In this document: positions 53,791-64,000 of the stretch, piece after piece
Layout: each line of letters begins with the position of its first letter
Position numbering within the stretch: position 1 is the stretch's first letter
Assembly: GCF_016920785.2 (NCBI RefSeq)
Contig: NW_024609837.1
Location: forward strand, 46,564,745-46,628,744
Length of the DNA stretch: 64,000 nt
Source of the DNA: Ixodes scapularis
Lineage: Eukaryota > Arthropoda > Arachnida > Ixodida > Ixodidae
Reading direction: 5' to 3'
Notes under the pieces: model-generated
Told to the model about the DNA's origin: nothing
The model's database searches: none
The model's input: only the letters and a program-made list of their open reading frames with translations
Position numbers and translations under genes: made by a program

Positions 53791-55095
53791 TATGAAACCT
53801 CAAACAGATGCTCTAAGGAGAAGGGGACTTTTAGAAACATAAAGGTATCTACAATCTTTTTTTTTCAAAAGCCCCAATGATTTTCTGGGGTAGAATGTGT
53901 TGTTGAAATGATCAAGAAGGGCAAGTGACGTGCTAGCTTTCTTTGAGCAGCGTAAGCAGAAAAGTATAGAATAAATTCCCCCAAAAATTGCCTTGAAACG
54001 AGCTGGCAGACGATCGGGCTTGAACCTTTCCCAAGAGGAGCTCCAGAGGAAGATCGCAAAAATTATGTTAACGACTTGTATATTTGAACGGCCACAATGT
54101 AGTACTTGTAAGATATAAAATAATTTCAATATTAAATACATGTTACACACCGCTTCTTTTGCGAAGACTGAAATATCTCAGGATGTATATTCTGATATTT
54201 CCGCTTAATACAGGCAACGACAAAATTCCAGTATAGATTATTAAGCCGTGTTCGATCCAGAGGAACGCCAATATATTTAAAAGAATAACAAGTCGACGAT
54301 AGTCCAGTAAAGTGTCCTGCCATGGTCAGCAAAGCATATATCCAGAATCCATGAAATGTTTCGGTATTTAACCTCGCTCCAAACAGTTTGTGACGTTTGC
54401 GACACGAAGGCCTTCCACTACACTTTTCTTATTGTAACATAACAACGGCACTTCATTCGCGTATGCTAGAAATTTTAACTCTATGAAGCAAAGGCTATAG
54501 CCATGGACATTATTCTTTGTAATAATGTTGAGGCAGAGTGATTCAAAGTAAAAAGAAAAAAGAAGTCGTGATAGTGGGCAGCCTAGCCTAACTGAATATT
54601 TATATGGATGGATTCTGAAAAGGATTCGTTTACGATAAGTCTCCTGCTACTATTTCTGTAACAATACCGAATGCCCCCTAATAGCATAGTCCCTAAGTTT
54701 CATGAACAGATGTAGTTTTTTATAAGGAAGAATGGTTTACCCTATCGGAACGCTTGGGATAAGTAATGTTAAACTATCGCCACATTATCTTATTTATCGG
54801 ATACAAAGTCAATCGCAGATATTTCCAAGTGTTATGTTCATTTGAATGTTTCCTTCTCGTATACCACAATTTTGATGTTCTCCGACTAAACCATGTACTA
54901 CGAAGTGTAAGCACTCGTTCAAGTATTGGGCGAATATATTATAATCCACATTACGAAGGGAAATGATTATATAACCTTCAACCTTTCTTAAAGCTAATGT
55001 GTCTTTTGTTTTAGGAATTAATGCAGTGCAGCTATTATAAAAAAGTTGGTGGTAATTTTTGGTGTTTGTATGCGGCTTTAAGGATACCAATTAGT
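53790..55095 (-). pseudogene. L1-like LINE ORF2: reverse transcriptase remnant
   Basis: TALIPKTKDTLALRKVEGY, LRNVDYNIFAQYLNECL and GLVGEHQNCGIREGNIQMNI (55090-54810) are RT motifs 0-2. Around 54440-54460 the catalytic box reads LAYANEVPLLC, so YADD has become YANE and the enzyme is inactive. 54332-54132 gives FKYIGVPLDRTRLNNLYWN and the thumb region; 54150-53800 gives FYILQVLHCGRSNIQVVNII, then ERFKPDRLP. The motif set (K.G.P, YLGVPL-type) fits the L1/Tx1-like group of tick LINEs, not the CR1 copies. Confidence 0.8.
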
Positions 55096-55797
55096 AATGA
55101 GCTCAACAGATCAGAACATTTTCTCTAAAATTCAGCACTTAAGCAAACATGTCCAGGTGTCTAGCTTGAAGGAAGAGCTTTTATGGCACTCTGAAGTTCC
55201 TGCGAGGTTATACTATCCTCGACTATTTACTTTTCCCTGTCTGATAAGGACGGCACGATGTCAACTAGCTCTTCCATATCTGTACTTACTGCGATTGGAA
55301 TACTCTTGCAAAAAAGACTGGAGTAATAATCTACAAAAGCCTCTTAAATGATTGGTGTATCTATTTTTTCACTACCTCTAAATTCAATTTCTACTATATG
55401 TTTTCTCATTCTGTAAAGATCTCCTTTCTGGTGTCTCTCCGGGTATAATTTCTTGAGACCGCAGTCAAATTACTGCGCGCTGAAACTTTGCGGTATCGTA
55501 TCGCTAGAGCTGTGTTTTTGTCATGATTATTTCTTCAATGTATTTACCTTAATTGTTACTTTTCAGTTCGTAATTAGTTGATAGTACATTCAAACGATTA
55601 TTAAGTTCTCGCCTCGTTTCAACTGTAATTGTGCTCGCGCGTTCGATACCCAATTATTAACACCTTGTTTAAACATGTCCCATTTGTAAAAGACGTGAAG
55701 ATAGCTGATCTGTTGTACGCGCGAAAGAATGTCGGCGATATGATCAGTGAAAATTTCGTCAGATAGAAAAGTGGTATTCAGTTCCCATGGGCTTCAT
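55096..55797 (-). pseudogene. L1-like LINE: decayed endonuclease-RT linker
   Basis: Lies in register between endonuclease and RT of the same minus-strand element. Stop codons and shifts prevent a reliable translation; no second element is needed to explain it. Confidence 0.5.
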
Positions 55798-56480
55798 TCA
55801 AGTCGTAATGAATGCCGTTTCTTCTCGCCAATGGTAACCGTTACAAGACAGTGGTCTGAAAAAGTGCGCGTTTCGCCATGTACTCTGAAATAGCCCCGTA
55901 GAGATCTCCGGAGACGTATGTTCGATCTTGTCGTGCGTGAGAGGAGCGTTGGAAATGTGTGTAGTGCACTCTGCTGCCTTTTTCTCCACTTGTGTTCTTT
56001 AAGTTGCTTTCACAAGAGATTGCAGTAAAACTGCACTAGAGTCAACTCTTGCCGTAAATTGGGAAATATCATTCACATTTAACACACAGTTGCAATCTCC
56101 AAGAAGCAGTATTTTTCTATCGGTCTAATATATGGACGTAGGAGTGAAAGTACTTAATTACGTGCATTCACGGCGCTGGGAGTGTGCACACATACGCCAT
56201 TTGTTATTGCCACTAGTAAGATAGCACACGATAAAGCGCCCCTCCTGGTCGGTGGTGAGAGCATTAGCCGTAAAACCCGTTCATTTTTTTTTCACAAACA
56301 AAAAGCAACCAGCCGAGGTACCTGTTGCGTGGGTAATATACACTAAAAATTGTTTCGAAAAAGGTATCAACGAAATTTAGGTTTCTTCCTCGCCGGACTT
56401 TGTCTCTTGTACAGCTAATAAATCTACCTACTGTTGGGAGTTAATGGTGAAGAAGCTGACACCGCTTTCGCTTCAGTTTG
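55798..56480 (-). pseudogene. L1-like LINE: endonuclease remnant
   Basis: The minus strand gives VDLLAVQETKSGEEE, ITHATGTSAGCFLFVKKK, FIVCYLTSGNNKWRMC, KILLLGDCNCVLNVNDISQF (a GDFN-like motif with Cys) and, at 55850-55870, TFSDHCLVTVT with the SDH motif kept. This is the order of an APE-type endonuclease. Several stops are present. Confidence 0.75.
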
Positions 56481-56689
56481 AGAGATCCAACATTTAATTT
56501 AGCTGCACGATGTTGAGGGGCGCTGGACATGCGATCGGTTATGGTTGAGCGTTATCGCTCATAAGATTTTCTTCGTCAAGCTTAGGGCCAGAATGCGGCT
56601 TCAAGTACGGCTCGTGCCGCGTTCCACCGTCTTCTTGCGGTCATTTCTTTATGTAGTTAAGGTGCTTTTATTTAACATGTCATCTGTAA

Positions 56690-57735
56690 GTTATTCAATT
56701 GCGAGTATCAGGTCGTCTGCGCCGTCGGTTTCTTGAGTTGAGTCACCTTTTTCCTCATCTTCGGTGGTCGATGTGTTGTGTTGGTCATCTGGGAGAGGCC
56801 TTTTGTGTTTGGGCGCCTGAAGTGTTGTCAGTGTGCTTTCTTGGCTGGCCAGGGGGCTGGCCAGGGGTCTGGCGTTTAGTCCCGTACTTGCATCGGGAGA
56901 AGGAAGAGATCCTACTGGCAGAGTAGTTTCCGGCGGGTCTGGCTGAGGGGTAAGACCTGGATGCTCAGTCATCATGGAGATGTCACCACTCGGTTCAGCA
57001 ACCTCGATTACATTCAACGCGTGTTCTGTGGTTGAGTCATTTGTTGTTCCGATTCTCAGCCTGTCGGCGTAGGAGAGGACGCAGCCAGCCAGGTTGTGTC
57101 CCTAGTTTTGGCACTTCGTGCACCTGGGAGTACGAGAGTGGCGGCGGACGTGGCCCACGCGGTTGCATCATAGGCACATACGAGAACTACCGGGGATCTG
57201 TAGCAAGGCCTGAAACCCATAGATCGTTAGTAGATGAAAAATTTTGACCTCACCCATGTTGTCCCGGAGCGTCAGTTGCACGTCTCTGTTGAAGTCGCCC
57301 ATGTCTTTCATTCCTTTGCGTTCCTATTTTTTCCGTACTATAGAGCGCGCGGTACCGAAGGGTTCTAGAGCTTCTACAACTCTCCAGTTTTCCAGGTGTA
57401 TCTGTGAGTATTAAGGGGGGGGGGGGGGGCGGACCGAATCTTGAGCTTCACTTCTTTTGACTCTGGGTGAATGACGAGGCATTTGCGGCCTTTGACTTTT
57501 AGCTCTTCGCAGGCGACGAGCTTTGGTTTCGCGGGGGAAGTCCAGCATACGACCATCCAGACGTGAAACATCCTCTATTGTTCTATGGCGATTATGTCCC
57601 TTTGGTCAATGATGCCACTGAGGTCGTCTCGAAAGTCGGGAGCTCGGAAGGTGTGACCGGAGAGATCTTCATGCAGGAACACTGAATTAAAAACGAGGAT
57701 TCCATTAGGTAAACGTGGCATCAGCACTCAGTAGT
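56690..57735 (-). pseudogene. L1-like LINE: ORF1 with zinc knuckles
   Basis: The minus strand reads LMPRLPNGILVFNSVFLHED, LSGHTFRAPDFRDDLSGIID (57720-57600), FHVWMVVCWTSPAKPKLVAC, EELKVKGRKCLVIHPESKEV, then after a gap MGDFNRDVQLTLRDNMGEV, HLLTIYGFQALLQIPG, MCL.CNRVGHVRRHSRTPRC and C..C-GHNLAGC (two CCHC-type knuckles, both damaged). The acidic, Ser/Pro-rich C-terminal tail is at 57017-56691. This matches ORF1 of the same LINE group and precedes the endonuclease, completing the ORF1-EN-RT order. A poly-G run at 57415-57429 interrupts it. Confidence 0.75.
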
Positions 57736-58585
57736 CATCCATCGGATTGATGGTTGTAGCAGCAGCAGCAGTAGACGTAGTACATCGGCCCGAGGCTGAT
57801 TTTGTTTTTTGCAAGAACATCTACACGCAGCCGTTGGAGACGGCGTCTTCTTCTATATCTTGGCCACGCAGGCACGCTTCCGCTGCTTCGGAACGAGCGA
57901 GGTTTCATATGCCTAGCTATCGCGTTCCAAACTTAAACGCCAGAGTTGTATATTGGGAGACTTTCGCCAATAGGCGGAGCAAAGGCTGCCGCCAGCGCTG
58001 AATATTCCCCCCGCGGTTAGAGCGTAAACTAAATATGTGACAACACGTCGCCCCAATCAGCGAACCGCGACGTCACAATATTGGAAACACCATTTAAAGC
58101 GTGAAATAGAAGCGTTCAACCTCGCAGCAGCACGACGACGACGGCGACGACGACGTTTAGAGGATGCCACACCGGGCGTCGGTGGTGCCTTATTCTAAGC
58201 CCTGGGTCTCAGTACCTCGGGGGCAGCAGCTTTCTGCTTTGATTGGGCTACCCACTTGGACCCTGATGCTTCGATCCCAGTGAGCGACAGCAAGATTATG
58301 CTCCTGAGGCTCGTTTGTGCAACCGTGCACCCATCGAACGGCAGGCTGCAGATCCCGTTGGCCCGCTGCTGACCCGCCTTAACGAAATTTGGACATCTTC
58401 AAATTGGACTGACATCCTCCGCAATAGGAACGATCCATCTCGTCGTCATCTTGCATGTATATACTCATCGCATTACCATGTTCTTTAGACGCGGCACCGA
58501 GGGCCTTCATGGTACGGGCTGCCGCCTTACAGCGGTGCCGCCGCTCTTCAGAGCCAAATAAAGATATTATTATTATTATTAGAAC
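57736..58585 (+). repeat. probable retroposon 3' end, AATAAAG plus (ATT)n tail
   Basis: 58545-58582 reads AGAGCCAAATAAAGATATTA followed by (TTA)n, a polyadenylation-like signal and microsatellite tail seen at LINE/SINE 3' ends. Upstream, 58130-58160 has a GAC-rich stretch. No diagnostic protein motif is found, so the 5' limit is unknown. Confidence 0.4.
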
Positions 58586-61500
58586 ACTGCAAAAGGGTAG
58601 GGCGCACGAGCGTCTTGAGACATGGTTTACTCAGCTCGGGTTGAGACGGTCTCGCACGGCTCGTGCGCTGGCTTTGGCAGTGCTTTCCTTCCCCCAGTCT
58701 CAGCTGAGACGCTGTTTCTAGAAAGTCGGCCCGGGTTTGGACCGCACGTTCGTTTATTCTACCGTTGAATATGGACGTGACGACAACCTCACATCCGTCA
58801 AGTTTCGGGTCACTGAGAGTCGTACCTTTTCACTGTAGCGAGGCTAAAACGGCTTAAACTAGTCGTGTTACATATTTAGAGCCCACGACCACCGCTAGCG
58901 GCTGTTTCGTGGCCTGTGGTTGGACCCGAGATGCTCGCCTATTTAAACCAATGCATGGCCAAACTCTCTCAATAAACGTCTATGTTAAAGGCGAAGCTTA
59001 AGCGCCCTTCTGTAATTTTTTTTTTTAATATTTAGTCTAATGTAACATTTTTCTTTAAATTATTATTTGTGTTTACTTATTCCGCATTTCTTCGTTTCTA
59101 CTAAATCGACTTTGGCCGGCCCTCGCGACCAACGTTACTGGATTGAGAAGTTGACGACCTCCGAGAAAAAAAGTTACGCGCTGCCATTCACTGCCGCGTA
59201 GCGGCGCTCGTGTCCAAGCCCCACTATAGTTCGGTCTGACTGGCCTCGGTACCCGTGGATACGCCGTGAAACATCGTTTTTGTGAGGAGTTCACAAAAAG
59301 GTATTCCTCAGGACTGTTGCCAGTTTGATAATGTCCCGACTGAGACAACATTTCCTCGGACTTTTGAGGTAAATTTACGCCCGCCCGGCCTTCTTAGTTT
59401 TGGCAGTTTCCCGACATTCGGCACCAAGGTAGGCAGCTCGGAGAAATGGCTGCGTCTATCGTTCGTGGTTTCCGGCACATGGACCGTTGTGTTTTGGTCC
59501 TTTGCGGACTAAAATACCGTTAACTTCCCTCTTCGGGTGCTCTGTGTTTGTTCCTTAAGTTGAAGCGTAAACTGCTGCATACAAATCAAAGCCGCATTAG
59601 TGAAGAATTTCAATTTGAAGACGTCTTCGTCATTTAAAAAAATCGGGCTGTTTTTGTATTTCTATTCGGCTGCGTTGAGGCCTACTTTTGGTGAAAACCA
59701 CTCAGTTATTCCTTTCGTGTGTTCTTTATGTGCGTGACCGCCTCGCTCCCTTGCGTGTGCGTGCCATTTCGGGGTCGTGTGACTAAGGGTAACAATTTCG
59801 AAACATCACTTCCGATTAGCTTATCAGCATGGAATCGTGTGTGTATATTTGGAGATGAACGTGCGGTAGATATTAGAACCATTATTTTTGCAGAACCTGC
59901 AACAGCTTCGCGGCAACAGTGCACGAATTGTGAGACGCCCTTGTTAGTATGTGGAACGAGTTCATTTGTGTAAGCGTATGCATGCTCCATGTGCCTGTAC
60001 AGCAACATCCTTGTTGATGTGTTTATAAGCGCGTGTTAATCTAAATTGGCTTTATGTTAACTTCTATTTGCTTAACGTTGCAGTTGTCCATAAATGTAAT
60101 GTTGTTTGATTGATCTCGTGACGTTTTTTCTATCTATTTCAAGCCAAAATAAAGACATTTTAGCTGCCCTGAGAATGCGAGATAGGAAGGCTGGTTGCAA
60201 GGACCACTTCTGAAAACTGCAATGCCTCTTCGTTGTAACGCAAATGCTCTTCTACGCGAGGTACATCAATAGAGAGATGACGGAGAAGGTGGCAGTAGCA
60301 AACAAGGGAGCTTGAATCCTTCGATTGCCAACCACAGGTATTTTCATTCGTCGTGTTTTGCATTCTGCTCGCGATTTTTATCATGCAAAAAGAAAAAAAC
60401 GTTGCACAGTATTCATCTGCAATTTTAGCCTTGCCGAAGATTTGTTGAGGTAACCAATCAAAGGCAGAACACGCATTTTGTTTGTTTTCTTGTGACAAGT
60501 GGGAGCGTTTATCGTGAACTGGATATGCATGGCGCTAACAGCGCACGCGAGCACCTGCTTGTGGATGCTGGTCATAAACGTATATGAGAGACATCAACTC
60601 TAACATAAATCCCGTTATACTCTCATAATACACAAACATAGGATCGCACTCGGAAGCCAGACCCAAAGCTAGGCACCCATGCTGCAACCGATGAATTATG
60701 GAGTAAAAATGGAAGAAATCATCAGCGTGCATAATTACAATCGTGACTGCAGCAGAATCGACTTGCAGAGTCAATTTATTAAAACAAGTGCGCAGGGGCC
60801 GCCGACGTGCCGCCGACCGCCTGATTTCGCAAGGAAAAACCAGCGTCCCGAGCTTGCCCAGAGATTGGCCGGCCTTTCGGTCCGGGCGGGCTGCGACAAC
60901 AGCGCCTCCACGGACGCGCGAACGGAGGGGGCCGGCTTTCCGAAGCTCGGCTAATGCGGAGCTTGTAAACTGGACTGATCTAGTAACGTTGCCCGCGGCT
61001 GTGATCTTTCGCTTATCTGGCCCCGTAGACAAAAGGGTTTAGAGTCTCTTGTGGGTATATAAGAAATGCCACCAGAAATGGGCAAATTGAGCATTGTATC
61101 TCAATCTGTAGAGGTATTGTTCAACCATTAAAAGGAACATAACCTTTTATAAATTGTTTATATTGTTTTGGGTGCTCCACCTTATTTAGAAACCAACTTA
61201 CGATTAATGACCTGTTTCTTTTTGTTTGTTTGTTTGCTTTCGTTGCGGCGAGGCTGCCAGATTACTTTTTGGGAACGCCGCAGGAGACAGGAATTGGGGG
61301 ACCGCTCTCGGCCACTGAGGGAAGTAAGCGATCGCTAAATGTATTTCTTTTTCCCACCAGACTTAAAAAAATTAAAAAAAAACAAGATTCCCATTATTAT
61401 TATCATATATAGATAATACGTAACAGAGGGCAAAATTTGACAACAATAAAGGGGGACAACGGCCAAACACATATCTCCAAACACAGCTAGGTAACTGGTG

Positions 61501-61870
61501 CGCGACTGAAACTGCGACACACTTCGCCCCTTTCTTCGAATTCTACTTTTCTTAACTTTAATAAAGCAGATCATGCGAGTCTATTATTTCATATCTCTCA
61601 TCAATTTTTTTTCTTCACCGAATATGCCTCCAGTGAAACTATAAGTATAGACGATCTTTGGAATAGGTTTTGGTAAATTATTTACCAATTAATTAAAAAA
61701 TGCATACCTAGACGACACAAAATAAAAGAAAAACACAATACATAAATCATTCGCTAAATCAATCATATAAAGCATAAAGTAGAAAGAAAACGAAGATCAG
61801 TAAAAAGGAAAAGAAGCTCTCAGGATAAACTTACTCTTGCAGAAATCGTCAAACTGTTAAAAAAAACGAA
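58586..61870. other. no certain gene; CpG-rich island at 60790-61030
   Basis: 60790-61030 is distinctly GC/CpG-rich in AT-rich surroundings. A minus-strand frame of 165 codons covers it but starts with TTG and has no recognisable domain. No other structure was found. Confidence 0.4.
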
Positions 61871-61872
61871 TA

Positions 61873-61875
<3 letters not shown>

Positions 61876-61951
<76 letters not shown>
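61876..61951. repeat. (AT)n microsatellite, left arm
   Basis: About 75 bp of uninterrupted TA repeats, ending where the element at 61952 begins. Confidence 0.95.
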
Positions 61952-61954
<3 letters not shown>

Positions 61955-63143
61955 TGTGTCGAACTGAAAAAATTACGGGTTCGGTTACGGTTCAGGTTCA
62001 GGTAAATTTATTTTGTTCCGGTTCAGTTCCGGTTCGATTAATTCGATCCGCGAACCGGTTCGGGGCGTTGAACCGGTTCGCGAACCGGTTCGGAAATTAT
62101 AAATGACAAACTGCAACATCAAAATAAATTACAAATAAAACATCTGAAATCAACACATACGAAACGGGATACATCGTAGTGTAAGGCTCAGGGATTTCTA
62201 CCAGGAATGGTTTCTTTATGTGCACTCAGAGCTTACCTCACCGACGTTTACGCATTCGGACTTCATTTAATTGGGTCCGACGCAGTAACTGTAAAATCCG
62301 CGACCTCCTTACAAACCCACTTACAAGTAGAACTCGCTAACTATCCCGCCACCTCGGCGTGTAAGCAATTGAAGGAACAGTGGGGAGAAAATACAGCTTT
62401 CTTTATTTGAACTAGCCTTCGGTAACTCAAATTAGACCCTTAAAGAAGTTTTCATTAAACAAGATACGGAATATGAAAAACACTTCACCGAACGCAACGC
62501 CAGAAGGACGTAATAGGATAAATATTAAAATAGAAGAGTTCGCAGTCTCACAAATATGTTAGCTTCTAAGTGCCTATACGAAACCGGATGCATTATTATC
62601 AAACTCCACAGCCTTTTCTTTTCTCATTCCGATGGAAGCAAGCTTCAAGAACTCGCGCGTTCTAGAAACGTGTTATGAAATGAGCACACAGCAGTATTTA
62701 GGATTTACGAGATTGTAGGAAAATCAAATCCCATGACGCGATTTTTTTTTTTTTTGCACAGCCTTCCAATTCTCTTTCTTCCGTGCAAGCCGCGACCAGC
62801 GCAATACTGGTTCCTATGTCAAGATTCATGGATGCAGCGTTTGTCAAGGTTCATGGATGCAGCGTTTATATTCCTAAGACTGAGTGGAGAAGAAAAATAT
62901 GTAAGCGAGGTGTGTGTCAGTTGACGGCACTTAAAAAACAAATGGCATTGATAGCACATTCATTGTCAACAGCGCGTGGCCGAACCATTTTGACATGAGC
63001 CGGTAACCGTTATTTTTTTTCCGGTTCAGTTCCGGTTCGGGTTCATCGCGATAACAATATAACGGTTCGGGTTCGGGTTCAGTTCCGGAAAAAATACCGG
63101 TTCGGTTCCGGTTTTCGGTTCGGTTCGGTTCCGGTTCGACACC

Positions 63144-63146
<3 letters not shown>
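61952..63146. mobile_element. hAT-like non-autonomous element, 1195 bp, inside (AT)n
   Basis: Ends CAGTGTGTCGAACTG and (inverted) CAGGGTGTCGAACCG are inverted repeats of the CAGGG.GTC.AAC type common in hAT elements. Both subterminal regions (61975-62095 and 63000-63140) are dense in CGGTTC/GAACCG words, as expected for transposase-binding arrays. TATATATA on both sides could hide an 8-bp duplication. The interior has one unrecognised 67-codon frame (62207-62410) and a 25-bp tandem duplication (TTCATGGATGCAGCGTTT twice, 62825-62870). No transposase. Confidence 0.8.

Positions 63147-63201
<55 letters not shown>
63147..63201. repeat. (AT)n microsatellite, right arm
   Basis: About 55 bp of TA repeats, the continuation of 61876-61951 beyond the inserted element. 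Confidence 0.95.
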
Positions 63202-63203
<2 letters not shown>

Positions 63204-63399
63204 CTCTGTAACCTCAATGCTACCATTATCACCATGGAAAATTTACTGAGAAGAAAACCAGAAATTTTCAACCTTTTGCTCATCCTTGATACTAAAAATG
63301 GAAGTGTTACTGACATTTTCAATGAGTTTTTTTTTAGAAAGATATGGTGAATAGATGAGTAAATATTTGGTACATAATTTTAAACGAATCTCTTATCAC

Positions 63400-63935
63400 T
63401 TGGAAGGTGCTTATGAAATGGAAATAATGCAAAGTTATTACCATTCATAAATTGTGTGACGTCAATATTCCTTCCAATTTTAGGCTCATCTCTCTCACAT
63501 GCAGTAGTTGCGAACTACTTGAAAACATTATTCTAAACACATAATAAAATTTCTTGACGAGCGGCACGTATTATCTCCTTACCAACATTGTTTCAAAGCG
63601 GCCTCTCTATGATAACCCAACTAGTTTAAACATTCCTTCAACTGTCTTTCAATATTAACAACCGCAAGCAAGTGACCCTAATACAGATCGATCTCTCTAA
63701 GGCTTTGGACCGCGTCTCGCACAATAAATTATTTATGAAACTAAAACACTCCATAGCAGAGGGGCCTAGAGTTAATTAGATGAACAATTACCTATTCAAA
63801 CGTTTCCAGTTTGTGCAATGTGAGCCGGAGACATCCAAGTCAGTCAGAGTCATTTCCGGGGTCCCGAAAGCTGTGTTGTTGCCCCACTTCTTTTCCTCAA
63901 TTTATAAACGACATAACTAATACTATTAGTTTATT
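63400..63935 (+). pseudogene. degraded plus-strand LINE reverse transcriptase fragment
   Basis: The plus strand gives ITIHKLCDVNIPSNFRLISL and CELLENIILNT (RT motif 0-1). 63668-63930 gives VTLIQIDLSKALDRVSHNKL, then FKRFQFVQCEPETSKSVRVI and SGVPKAVLLPHFF, where the usual SGVPQGS motif is altered. Stops and shifts are frequent. It is related in type to the 22.3- and 41.4-kb copies. Confidence 0.75.
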
Positions 63936-64000
63936 TTCATTTATTTAGTTGCAAATACTGTGGGCCCTTCTGGGCACTTTACAGGAGTGGAACTGCTATT

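Noticed and set aside
60535..61032. 165-codon minus-strand frame over a CpG-rich island
   Set aside because: It begins with TTG, has no recognisable domain, and its second half is AT-rich and featureless.

Overview
This window is nuclear DNA from an arthropod, most likely a hard tick (Ixodidae). The reasons are: no bacterial gene architecture; several classes of decayed non-LTR and LTR retrotransposons; many foldback (MITE-like) elements; a split-box tRNA gene with a poly-T terminator; and repeat families that I recognise from tick sequence (the 'TTAGAGCGCAGCTCTTA' head, the 'GGGGCGAAGCTCC' repeat). The species assignment is an inference. I find no convincing exon of a host protein-coding gene anywhere in the 64 kb. 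Nearly every supportable coding stretch is mobile-element protein, and most of it is broken.

Layout. 1-0.7 kb: edge of a Ty3/gypsy-like element (gag, minus). 0.7-13.2 kb: mostly low-information intergenic DNA. It is punctuated by foldback elements at 3851-4431, 5390-5576 and 12659-12945, a ~110-bp degenerate tandem array at 7.0-7.56 kb, a modular repeat at 8.8-9.2 kb and a tRNA-like pseudogene near 10.6 kb. 13.2-20.6 kb: three CR1-type LINE copies, all on the minus strand, joined tail to 5' end. The middle copy is near full length (ORF1 with PHD-like finger, coiled coil and RNA-binding-like domain; ORF2 with endonuclease and reverse transcriptase), and its endonuclease is split by a 1.27-kb terminal-inverted-repeat element. 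22.3-23.8, 41.4-42.9 and 63.4-63.9 kb: plus-strand remnants of another LINE lineage. 25.5-26.5 kb: a ~0.5-kb repeat shared with 39.4-39.9 kb, then a second modular repeat. 29.7-30.5 kb: a third modular repeat whose core is an array of CACGTG and TGACGTCA motifs. 30.5-32.7 kb: a nest of foldback elements with TA target duplications. 32.96-33.04 kb: tRNA-Ser(AGA)-like gene. 33.5-34.9 kb: a block bordered by CCAGC-rich repeats. 35.1-39.4 kb: a decayed Ty3/gypsy-like element (minus) in the order gag-PR-IN-RT-RH. 39.9-41.2 kb: FLYWCH/MULE-type transposase remnant. 43.95-44.4 kb: a gypsy gag remnant (plus). 45.1-45.96 kb: a tandem duplication. 46.5-50.0 kb: a second gypsy-like element (minus) with integrase again before RT, its integrase interrupted by a modular repeat and a hammerhead-like motif. 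53.8-57.7 kb: a decayed L1-like LINE (minus). 61.88-63.2 kb: a hAT-like non-autonomous element inserted in an (AT)n microsatellite.

How the parts relate. There is no operon or pathway logic here. The window records successive insertions: LINE into LINE tail, TIR element into LINE, foldback into foldback, modular repeat into LTR element, transposon into microsatellite. The most notable observations are the two LTR elements with integrase ahead of RT, the tail-to-head CR1 array, the ATGAGTAA overlap of the CR1 ORFs, the nested foldback cluster at 30.5-32.7 kb, and the modular repeat family that keeps its ends while carrying unrelated tandem cores.
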